Part shown: positions 15,982-23,508 of the stretch, in pieces
Numbering within the stretch: position 1 is the stretch's first letter
Layout: each line of letters opens with the position of its first letter
Source: Holdemania massiliensis
GTDB taxonomy: Bacteria; Bacillota_I; Bacilli_A; Erysipelotrichales; Erysipelotrichaceae
Direction: 5' to 3'
DNA length: 64,000 nt
Assembly: GCF_022440805.1 (NCBI RefSeq)
Contig: NZ_JAKNTK010000001.1
Coordinates: forward strand, 496,001-560,000
Notes under the pieces: generated by a model
The model's database searches: none
Seen by the model: only the letters and a program-made list of their open reading frames with translations
Told to the model about the DNA's origin: nothing
Program-made: the position numbers and the translations under genes

Positions 15982-16728
15982 TCAGCGGGGTTTGTTTTTG
16001 AAGGCAATCGGCGTCATGCCGGTGTAATTTTTAAAGGCCCGGCTGAAATAGTGCTGAGAACTATAACCGCACTGCAGCGCTACTTCATTCATCGTCATGC
16101 CCGGATTTTCCAGCATCAGAGATTCCGCCAGATCAATTCTTAACCGGTTCAGATAATCGGTAAAGGAAAGACTGGTTTTTTCTTTGATGATTCGGGACAG
16201 ATAGGAGGGACTGAGATAAAACCGCTGGGCAACCTCCGTGAGATTCAGGGTATTCTCAGTAAAGTGATCCCGGACATAATGAAAGGCGGCCAGCCCTTTA
16301 TCCTGAAAAGCGTCTTCTTCACTGACGGAGGCCGGATTGGCTTTGCGGTGAAGCTGGGTCCAGCTGTCCATCGCCTGTTGGAGAATCGGCACGAAGCCAT
16401 GGACATCCAGCGGCTTTAACAAATATTTGTAGACGCCTAAATCAATAGCCTGTTGGGCATACGCGAAATCGCTGTAGCCGGAAACGATCAGAATCCGGCA
16501 GTCCGGGGAGCATTTGCGGATTTCCCCAATCGCTTCCAGACCATTGAGCTGCGGCATATTGATATCCATGATGATAATTTCCGGATCCAATTTCTGAACG
16601 AGTTCCACGGCTTCCCGTCCATCTTCGGCAGTTCCGGCGACTTTTAAATCCAGACCGCTGGATTCGATCAGATGAACAATTCCATTGCGGATGACCGGTT
16701 CATCATCGGCTACAATGACGCGAAGCAT
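15982..16728 (-). CDS. YesN-type response regulator (receiver + AraC HTH)
   Basis: The 248-residue protein has a receiver domain (ADDE at residues 7-10, Asp55 in IIMDINMP, Lys in LLKPLD) and a C-terminal AraC-type double helix-turn-helix (LTEVAQRFYLSPSYLSRIIK; MNEVALQCGYSSQHYFSRAFK; TGMTPIAFK). AraC-type regulators bind direct repeats about two helical turns apart. Its partner kinase gene lies immediately upstream and overlaps by 19 bp. The most likely target is the divergent flavin reductase gene at 18611, where a suitable repeat pair exists. Confidence 0.93.
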   Translation of the reverse strand: MLRVIVADDEPVIRNGIVHLIESSGLDLKVAGTAEDGREAVELVQKLDPEIIIMDINMPQLNGLEAIGEIRKCSPDCRILIVSGYSDFAYAQQAIDLGVYKYLLKPLDVHGFVPILQQAMDSWTQLHRKANPASVSEEDAFQDKGLAAFHYVRDHFTENTLNLTEVAQRFYLSPSYLSRIIKEKTSLSFTDYLNRLRIDLAESLMLENPGMTMNEVALQCGYSSQHYFSRAFKNYTGMTPIAFKNKPR

Positions 16729-18425
16729 GTGTTTTCCTCCTCAGCCGGGAACGCTAATGTAATCCGAAAGCCTTTTCCCGACGGGCTTTCCAGAGTCAGG
16801 CGGTACTGATCACGATAAGTCAGGTAAAGCCGTTCGTTGATGTTGTATAAACCATAATGATCCGATTCCTGATGGCTGGCCAGTTCCTGCGTCAAACGCT
16901 GCAGACTCTGCGGATCAAGACCTTTGCCGTTATCCTGAACCGACAATAGGATCAATTCACCCTGCCGGCGAATTTCGATCGCAATCTGTCCATCTTTTCG
17001 TTTCCGATCCAAACCATGAACCAAGCTGTTTTCCACCAACGGCTGCAGGATCAGCTTGGGAATCAGGATCTCGCTGCATCCCGGTTCAACGCTCAGCGTA
17101 TAAGCAAAATGATCAAGGAGCCGCATTTTCTGCAGCGTCAGATAGCTTTCCACATGCCGAATTTCATCGGCAACGGGAATCAGCTCACGGCCGTCGTTTA
17201 AAGCGATGCGGAACATCTGGGAAAGCTGCCAGATCATATCTGAAACCTCCCCGGCGTCATGTTCAAGTGCTTTCCATTGAATCGTATCCAGCGTGTTATA
17301 TAAGAAATGGGGATTGATCTGCGCCTGCAGCGCCCTTAATTCCGCTTTGCGTTTCTGCTGCTGAACAGAAACGACCTGATTGATCAATTGCCTGAGCTGG
17401 GCTACCATTTCATTGAAGGAACGGCCCAGCCGGACAATTTCATCGGATCCCGAATTGCAAAATACCGTGTTCAAATTTCCGTTGGCAACAGCCAGAACAC
17501 TTTGTTCTAGGCGTTTTAACGGCGCGGTGATCGAATTGGACAGCCGCCAGGCTAACAGCGCAGCGCAGATTAACAGAAAGAAAGCGAAGCCGACCATCAT
17601 CCCAACGACTTGATCGAATGAGGAAAACAGCTTGGCATCGCTGACCTGGACACAGTACAGCCATCCTGGGGCATAGGGCACCGAAGCGTAGAAGATCGTA
17701 TCGGAACGATCAGAATCCAGCTTTAAATAACCGGCGATTTCAGCCTGGCTGGCAAGGGCCTGAAGATCCTCCTCAGTCAGCTGAATTTCATCGAAAACCT
17801 CCGGCGCGGCGGTATAAGCCAGACCCTCGCGGTTCATGATCCATGAAAATCCATCGTAAATACTGACGGAAGACAGGATATCTGTAAATTTATCCAGATT
17901 GACGGAGCCGTTGATAAAGCCGATTTTCTCCTTGTTTTCATTGCGGATCGGATAGCAGATCAGAAAGATCGGTTTGGCATCGGACTTGGAGATGACCGGC
18001 TTGCTGATGACATACTCCTGTTCGGTCGCCATAGCTTCAATAAAATACGGACGCTGATGCACGTCAATCGTCAGCTTGTCATTAATCCAGCCCTGTCCAT
18101 CCACCCCTCCAACCGCAAAAGCTTCCTCGGGATTGCCGTACTGTTGGCGCAGAACTTCATTGAGGGAAGAAAGATAGGGACGAAGCTGATCAAAATCCAG
18201 CGACTGCGTGCCGGGAAATTCATGGATAATCCGGATTTCACTGATTCGCTGGTTCAGCCAGGAACCCACTTCCGCGGCTTTCGCGTTGACCAGCTGGCTG
18301 GTCTGCTGCAAAGTCTGTTTCTCACTGGCCGGCCGCAGCTGAGTTTCGGTAATGGCCAGAATCGGCAAGAACACAATCAAAATGCAGGCCAGAAACGACC
18401 AGCAGAGTTTTGTCCGCAATGTCAT
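16710..18425 (-). CDS. YesM-type sensor histidine kinase
   Basis: The 571-residue kinase has a first membrane helix (CWSFLACILIVFLPILAI), a large extracytoplasmic Cache-type sensor (about residues 35-265; includes KLTIDVHQRPYFIEAM and PIRNENKEKIGFINGSV), a second helix (VVGMMVGFAFFLLICAALLA), HAMP, then a His_kinase domain with INPHFLYNTLDTIQW and a HATPase domain (LVENSLVHGL, DNGKGLD, YGLYNINERL). Cache domains of this type bind small metabolites such as organic or amino acids. The start at 18425 has a GGGGAAAAGAGGGATACG context; the open frame to 18536 runs into the divergent promoter region. Confidence 0.93.
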   Translation of the reverse strand: MTLRTKLCWSFLACILIVFLPILAITETQLRPASEKQTLQQTSQLVNAKAAEVGSWLNQRISEIRIIHEFPGTQSLDFDQLRPYLSSLNEVLRQQYGNPEEAFAVGGVDGQGWINDKLTIDVHQRPYFIEAMATEQEYVISKPVISKSDAKPIFLICYPIRNENKEKIGFINGSVNLDKFTDILSSVSIYDGFSWIMNREGLAYTAAPEVFDEIQLTEEDLQALASQAEIAGYLKLDSDRSDTIFYASVPYAPGWLYCVQVSDAKLFSSFDQVVGMMVGFAFFLLICAALLAWRLSNSITAPLKRLEQSVLAVANGNLNTVFCNSGSDEIVRLGRSFNEMVAQLRQLINQVVSVQQQKRKAELRALQAQINPHFLYNTLDTIQWKALEHDAGEVSDMIWQLSQMFRIALNDGRELIPVADEIRHVESYLTLQKMRLLDHFAYTLSVEPGCSEILIPKLILQPLVENSLVHGLDRKRKDGQIAIEIRRQGELILLSVQDNGKGLDPQSLQRLTQELASHQESDHYGLYNINERLYLTYRDQYRLTLESPSGKGFRITLAFPAEEENTCFASL

Positions 18426-18520
18426 CGTATCCCTCTTTTCCCCTGGTTTAAACGCATGAACATTCTTGTTTTTAAGTATAAATGAAGCTTGCCGGGATGA
18501 CAAGCCGAGCTGTGTTGAAA

Positions 18521-18574
18521 GTGCAAAAAATAACAAATCTGTGCAAAGCCAACGTCAAGGCAACATGATAAAAT
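18521..18574 (+). promoter_or_regulatory. Direct-repeat operator and promoter of the flavin reductase gene
   Basis: GTGCAAA occurs at 18521-18527 and again at 18541-18547, exactly 20 bp apart, followed by a -10-like TAAAAT at 18569-18574 with no recognisable -35. Two same-face direct repeats just upstream of a -35-less promoter are typical for activation by an AraC-type regulator; the divergently encoded YesN-type protein is the obvious candidate. This is inference from layout. Confidence 0.55.
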
Positions 18575-18610
18575 AGTATTGTCAATAAGTTAACAAAAGG
18601 AGGAAAACAA

Positions 18611-20398
18611 ATGAAGAAACTATGTGCGCTGATGTTGTCCGGGTTATTGATCCTGGGACTGGCCGGCTGTGGGGATCATTCGAAAACACCGGCACAGCCA
18701 TCAACCGCGAATGCGATTACAGATGGAACTTATGCCGGTGAAGGCAATGGCCGCGGCGGCATTATCGGGGTAGAAGTCACGATCAAGGACGATACGATCA
18801 CCGCGATCACAATCACCAAGAATGATGAAACCGCTGGGATTGACAAGGCGATGGATACGCTGACGGAAGCGATTCTGGCAACCAACAGTGTGGATCAGGA
18901 TGCGATTTCCGGGGCGACTGCGACATCCAACGGCTTCTTAGAGGCTGTCAACAACGCTCTGGCGGCAGCCGGGGCAAGCAAGGAGATGCTGAAAAAGGTT
19001 GATACCGGAGCACCGGAATCCACTGAACGGACAACCAAGGAAGAAACGCATGATGTTGTTGTCATCGGGGCCGGCGGTGCAGGCTTTGCGGCGGCAATCA
19101 CAGCGAAGATGAATGGCGCCGATGTTATTATTGTTGAAAAAATGCCGATGGCTGGGGGCAATACGCTGATTTCCGGAGCTGAATATGCCGCGCCGGGCAA
19201 CTGGCTTCAGGCAGCGGAAGGTATTGAAGACAACGCTGAGCTGATGGCTCAGGATATGCTGACAGGCGGCGACAATCTGAATGATCCGGAGCTGGTCAAG
19301 GTTGTTGCGGACAATGCCTTGGCTGGGGCAGAATGGCTGCGCGATACCTGCAATGTGGTCTGGGAAGACGAGCTGATGTTCTTCGGCGGGCATTCGGTTA
19401 AGCGTTCACTGATTCCTTTAGGTGCCAGCGGAGCTGAAATCATTAAAAAGGAACAGGCGAAAGCTGAAGAACTGGGAATTCCGCTGCTGCTGGATACCCG
19501 CGCTACCGAGCTGATCACCGATGAAACCGGACGGGTTACCGGCGTGAAAGCCGAAGGCAAAAATACCGATTACACCTTCACCGCAAAAAATGTGATTTTA
19601 ACCACCGGCGGTTTCGGCTCCAATATCGAAATGCGCAAGCAGTATGATCCGCAGATTGACGAATCCATTCTGTCCACCAACTCAGTGGGTTCCACTGGCG
19701 ATGGCATCACGATGGCGACGAAGGTCGGAGCGAATCTGGTCGGCATGGAATACATTCAGACTTATCCAATCTGTGATCCGACAACCGGAGCTTTACTGTA
19801 CTATGATGATGCCCGTCTGTATGGCTACACGGTGATTGTCAACAAAGAAGGCAAGCGGTTTGTTGAGGAACTGGGACGGCGTGACGTCATGTCGATGGCC
19901 ATTAAGGATCAGACAGGTCATGTCTGTTACGAACTGGTCGATCAGAACGGCTTTGATCTGAGCAAGCTGCAGGAAAATCATGCGGCAGAGCTGGATTATC
20001 TGACCCAGGCTGGATTGATGGTCAAGGCGGATACGCTGGAAGAAGCAGCAAATTTCTTCGGCATTGATGCAGAAGAACTGAAAAAGACGGTGGAAAACTA
20101 CAACAGCTATGTTGATGCCGGGACAGATCCGGAATTCAACAAGCGTTCAATGCCGGCTAAGATCGAAACGGGACCTTACTACATTGTCAAGGCAGCACCG
20201 GCTGTCCATCATACGATGGGCGGTGTTCAGATCAATGCGAACGCGCAGGTCATCAACCAGGATGGCAGTGTTATTGAGGGTTTGTATGCAGCAGGTGAGG
20301 TAACTGGCGGTATTCATGGAACCAATCGTTTAGGTTCGGATGCGCTGGCTGATATCACAGTATTCGGACGCATTGCGGGCGAAAACGCTTCGAAGTAA
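18611..20398 (+). CDS. Secreted FMN/FAD flavoprotein reductase (fumarate reductase/UrdA-like lipoprotein)
   Basis: The 595-residue protein starts with a lipoprotein signal peptide (LILGLAGC, Cys20-21 region), then an FMN-binding domain whose SGATATS motif (Ser100-Ser106) marks covalent FMN attachment at the Thr105 position. It continues with an FAD-binding flavoprotein domain: VVVIGAGGAGFAAAITA and, at the end, HHTMGGVQIN and GLYAAGEVTGGIHGTNRLG. This architecture is shared by fumarate, urocanate, methacrylate and similar reductases used in extracellular anaerobic respiration; the acceptor cannot be named from sequence. Typical electron supply comes from a membrane FMN-transfer system not present here. 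AAAAGGAGGAAAACA precedes the ATG. Likely induced by the divergent YesMN-type system. Confidence 0.9.
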   Translation: MKKLCALMLSGLLILGLAGCGDHSKTPAQPSTANAITDGTYAGEGNGRGGIIGVEVTIKDDTITAITITKNDETAGIDKAMDTLTEAILATNSVDQDAISGATATSNGFLEAVNNALAAAGASKEMLKKVDTGAPESTERTTKEETHDVVVIGAGGAGFAAAITAKMNGADVIIVEKMPMAGGNTLISGAEYAAPGNWLQAAEGIEDNAELMAQDMLTGGDNLNDPELVKVVADNALAGAEWLRDTCNVVWEDELMFFGGHSVKRSLIPLGASGAEIIKKEQAKAEELGIPLLLDTRATELITDETGRVTGVKAEGKNTDYTFTAKNVILTTGGFGSNIEMRKQYDPQIDESILSTNSVGSTGDGITMATKVGANLVGMEYIQTYPICDPTTGALLYYDDARLYGYTVIVNKEGKRFVEELGRRDVMSMAIKDQTGHVCYELVDQNGFDLSKLQENHAAELDYLTQAGLMVKADTLEEAANFFGIDAEELKKTVENYNSYVDAGTDPEFNKRSMPAKIETGPYYIVKAAPAVHHTMGGVQINANAQVINQDGSVIEGLYAAGEVTGGIHGTNRLGSDALADITVFGRIAGENASK

Positions 20399-20405
20399 GA
20401 AATAA

Positions 20406-20451
20406 AAAAATGATGGCTGATTATCCCCGGGGGAGAAAGGCCATCATTTTT
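20406..20451 (+). terminator. Terminator of the flavin reductase gene
   Basis: AAAAATGATGGC (20406-20417) pairs perfectly with GCCATCATTTTT (20440-20451); the loop contains a further CCCCGGGG. Works on both strands between convergent genes. Confidence 0.9.
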
Positions 20452-20518
20452 ACTTTATCCGGCAGTAAAGCACGAAAGACATGAAAAGCAGCCTGTTGGA
20501 AAAGCAATCTATCAGGAT

Positions 20519-21433
20519 TTACCAGATCATTTCCGAAAGCATAATGATAATCGGCAGGGTGAAAAGACACAGGATGGTGGACAGGCTGACAATTTCCGCG
20601 CCCAGGCTGATATCACGGTGAAACATCTGGGCGAAAACCGGCGCCAAAGCGGCAGAGGGAGCGCAGGCAGAAACCAGAATTACGGTCCGGATGGTTGCAA
20701 AAGTATTCGGCACCAGACTCAGCGCTGCCAGTAAAAAGGCGGGAATCAGAACTAGCCGGTAAAGACTGATACGGTAAGCCGCAATATTTTTAAACATGTG
20801 AGTAAGCGGACTTTTTGCCAGATAAGCACCCAGTACCAACATCGCCAGCGGTGTATTCATGGAACCTAGCGAAGCGACGGCTTCCATGACGGGCACAGGA
20901 GGTTTCTGCGGAAGCAGAAAGACAAGCACACCCACCGCCATTGCCCAGATACAGGGATTGGTCAGAATTTTTTTGAGCGTGACGCCCTCCCGGGTGCCGG
21001 ACATGACAATCACTCCATACGTCCAGGCGTATAAATAGAAGCAGACGATGAATGGCGATAAATAGAAAACCGCTTCGATGCCCAAGAGTCCCGTCACCAG
21101 CGGAATTCCGAGAAATCCGGCATTGGAAAAGACCAAGGCGAATTTTTCAACCCGTTCTTCCCGCTTGCACAGAACACCGGCGATCATGATATTAGCGGCA
21201 TAGACGGCCAGACTCAGCCCAAAAGCTAGGATCAGTCCCTGCAGCTTTTCCGGCGTATAGGTCTGGTTAAACGAAGTGATAATTGTGCAGGGAGTAGCTA
21301 CCATCAGTAAAATATTTGAGAGCCGTGCGGTTGTATCGTCGTTGATTGTTTTTTTGCGGTAAAGCAAAAAGCCAACGCTCATCATCAGAAACATTTTCAG
21401 AATTTGATTAAATATCGTAATTGCGGACTCCAT
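20519..21433 (-). CDS. AEC family transporter
   Basis: The 304-residue membrane protein has about ten hydrophobic helices in the two-times-five layout of the auxin efflux carrier family, with conserved segments FSNAGFLGIPLV and GSMNTPLAMLVLGAYLA and the C-terminal SACAPSAALAPVFAQMF. Bacterial AEC members export or exchange dicarboxylates and other organic acids (for example malonate or malate). Its position convergent to the flavin reductase could fit organic-acid metabolism, but the substrate is not readable. GGGGAGGATTTT precedes the ATG. Confidence 0.9.
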   Translation of the reverse strand: MESAITIFNQILKMFLMMSVGFLLYRKKTINDDTTARLSNILLMVATPCTIITSFNQTYTPEKLQGLILAFGLSLAVYAANIMIAGVLCKREERVEKFALVFSNAGFLGIPLVTGLLGIEAVFYLSPFIVCFYLYAWTYGVIVMSGTREGVTLKKILTNPCIWAMAVGVLVFLLPQKPPVPVMEAVASLGSMNTPLAMLVLGAYLAKSPLTHMFKNIAAYRISLYRLVLIPAFLLAALSLVPNTFATIRTVILVSACAPSAALAPVFAQMFHRDISLGAEIVSLSTILCLFTLPIIIMLSEMIW

Positions 21434-21899
21434 AAAATCCTCCCCTAGGCTTTCATTAGCTCAGGGACTATTATAACGGATTTTTATAAGAAAAGGAAAT
21501 GAAGTCAGGAAACCAAACTGACTGGATTTTTTGAGTTTTTGACAATGTGAATCAAGATATTTTGTTGATCTTAATCCCAAAGTTATCCACAATTCCTGTG
21601 AGCATCAGGGATATATCGGTTTTATAAAAAGAGGTGTTTGGCAGGATAAACCGAGGAGGAAACAAAGGCTTCTTAGCTTCCTACCCAATAAGTTTGATTT
21701 ATGCCTGTCAACGCAGCAATTTGCTTACCTTTTAATGTATAGCAGATGTATCGTTTTCTCTTTCCTGATTACCCCAGCAGGAATTATTTTTCAGCATTCT
21801 ATGTTAGGTGAGGTGAAAAGGGGGTTGACTGACTCATGTTAAAGGGAAAAAGATAAAACTCAGAAAATACCAACCTTTAATTTGCCGCTCAACATATCG
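21434..21899. other. Gene-free stretch with a single DnaA-box-like site
   Basis: No convincing frame or RNA is visible. One perfect TTATCCACA (21583-21591) occurs, alone and without clustering or AT-rich unwinding repeats. The segment becomes more A/T-rich toward the lipoprotein gene at 21900. Confidence 0.5.
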
Positions 21900-23015
21900 T
21901 TAAATAACTTGTATTATAGTTTGATTCGTTAAATCATACATATAGAGACTTTCTAAATTCACTGAGAAGTATACTTGATTGAATAATATATTCTCAATAA
22001 AAACTTGTCCTTTCGGTAGTTCAATTGTCGTTAATTCGTTATTTTCAGACCAAATATTTAAGTAGGGAATATTGAAGTCAGGATCTTCCGTTAGATAAAT
22101 AACGTGTCCTTCAGTGACACATAATTCACGGAAAATAACTTTGGAATTAATCGGAGTAATGATTTCAACCTGAAAACTACTTAATTGAATTCTGCAGATA
22201 CTTTCTGACAACGGACTGTAAAAATATAAATAATCATTTAAACCACGCAGATAATCATTGACATAGATATTGATCTTATCAATTGTCTCTATGGTTAAAG
22301 TATCTAAGTTAATTCTTCTGACTAACAAATCAGATATTTCGTAATAATATAAATAATTGTTATATTCAAATAATCCACAGGGCATTAAATTAAGTTCCGT
22401 AACATTCAATTCTCCATTACTGAGATTCAATATCGCAAAGTAATTATTCTCGTATCTGTTACTATCATTTGAGCTGCCTGTCGTTAGATATAGAAGGTTT
22501 TTCTTTCCTAGCATACAACCACTGACGTCTTCTAATAACAAGGCTTGGTCGTGTGAGATTAAATCATAGCTGTAGAGATTGGCTGTTAAATAATTATCCG
22601 TGTAATCCGTGAAATAAATCCTATTGTCGTAAAGATATAATCTGCCTATATTATTACCTGTGATCAATGAACTAATTTTGAAATGGTCTTTACTGATTTG
22701 ATATAAAGTTTTAGAATCTGTAAAAAATATTGAATCGGAACTTTCTACTAATTGACAAGTAGCATTAGCGAATTCATGATAATATTTATTTAAAGTATAA
22801 GTGTCAAACACTTTATTTTTATCTAGGAATCCGGTATGTGAAACTGCATTTTTAATATCTGTAAAAGGAAAATATTCGGGTTCGGTATTACTTGGATTGA
22901 CCCTAGCTTCCTTTGTTTCTTGAGGGGAACTGGTCGGTTCGCTGATCGTTGAATTATGACATCCTACAATTAGTAACAGGAAAACAAGTAAGAATAATTT
23001 AAATGTGAATTTCAT
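21900..23015 (-). CDS. AT-rich beta-propeller-like lipoprotein
   Basis: The 371-residue product has a lipoprotein signal (LLVFLLLIVGCHNS, Cys19), a Ser/Thr/Pro/Glu linker, then a long region of short strands with repeated Y/F-rich turns (LYLYDNRIYFTDY, YNNYLYYYEISD, LNDYLYFYSPLS), like DUF5050-type propellers. It is membrane-anchored outside the cell; the ligand is unknown. Base composition is clearly more A/T-rich than the adjacent AEC and GGDEF genes, hinting at horizontal origin. It resembles the partial gene at the left edge of the window. A 41-codon ORF sits immediately upstream. Confidence 0.8.
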   Translation of the reverse strand: MKFTFKLFLLVFLLLIVGCHNSTISEPTSSPQETKEARVNPSNTEPEYFPFTDIKNAVSHTGFLDKNKVFDTYTLNKYYHEFANATCQLVESSDSIFFTDSKTLYQISKDHFKISSLITGNNIGRLYLYDNRIYFTDYTDNYLTANLYSYDLISHDQALLLEDVSGCMLGKKNLLYLTTGSSNDSNRYENNYFAILNLSNGELNVTELNLMPCGLFEYNNYLYYYEISDLLVRRINLDTLTIETIDKINIYVNDYLRGLNDYLYFYSPLSESICRIQLSSFQVEIITPINSKVIFRELCVTEGHVIYLTEDPDFNIPYLNIWSENNELTTIELPKGQVFIENILFNQVYFSVNLESLYMYDLTNQTIIQVI

Positions 23016-23019
23016 AGGT

Positions 23020-23145
23020 TTAATACCTCAGAAAGTTTTCATTAAATAGATAAGGCGAAGAAGAAATCACAGTTTGACTTTTTAAAACAGATAAAAAATT
23101 AGCCTTAGGCAATAGCGCAAAAATATAAACTAAAGTTTTTCGCAT
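23020..23145 (-). CDS. Putative 41-aa ORF upstream of the lipoprotein
   Basis: ATG at 23145 follows AGAGGAGTTAATC and opens a frame of 41 codons beginning MRKTLVYIFALLPK and ending NENFLRY, with TAA four bases before the lipoprotein start codon. The hydrophobic N-terminus looks like a short membrane or signal-like segment. The good ribosome-binding site and the close spacing suggest a translated leader peptide coupled to the lipoprotein; it could equally be the debris of an upstream gene. Confidence 0.4.
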   Translation of the reverse strand: MRKTLVYIFALLPKANFLSVLKSQTVISSSPYLFNENFLRY

Positions 23146-23291
23146 GATTAACTCCTCTTTCATAATTTAAGGATAGCATACAACTTGCTTTTATCAATAG
23201 AATTAGGATTAATAGACATAATTGTGCATTGAATAGATAAAGTATAAGAATTTGTATTCACTGTAGAGGTTAAGCATTGAGGAGAGATCAG

Positions 23292-23508
23292 ATGAAAGCA
23301 GCATGATTAGAGGACAATACTCTATTTTTAGAAAAATTTGCAAGAATAGTAAAAGCGGATCGTGATATAGAATTTGACGCATTTTCAGCTGAAAATGTTC
23401 TTAAAGATGTTGAGGGAAAAATATTAAAACATTGTTTTTAGACATTTAAATACAAGCAGTGATTTAGCGATCGTTGATAAAATTCAAAACGATTCTATTA
23501 AAAAATCT
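23292..23508 (+). pseudogene. Decayed response-regulator receiver domain
   Basis: After TTGAGGAGAGATCAG an ATG opens MKAA, is interrupted by TGA (23304-23306) and continues as LEDNTLFLEKFARIVK, DIEFDAFSAENVLKDV, then shifts frame near 23440 to give FLDI and SDLAIVDKIQND. Order and spacing match the start of a receiver domain (LEDN acidic pocket, helix 1, strand 2, phospho-acceptor strand FLDI). The DNA-binding part is absent. It is an A/T-rich relic beside the A/T-rich lipoprotein. Confidence 0.45.

Noticed and set aside
21583..21591. Perfect DnaA box TTATCCACA
   Set aside because: Single copy, no cluster, no dnaA/dnaN or unwinding element nearby; not an origin.
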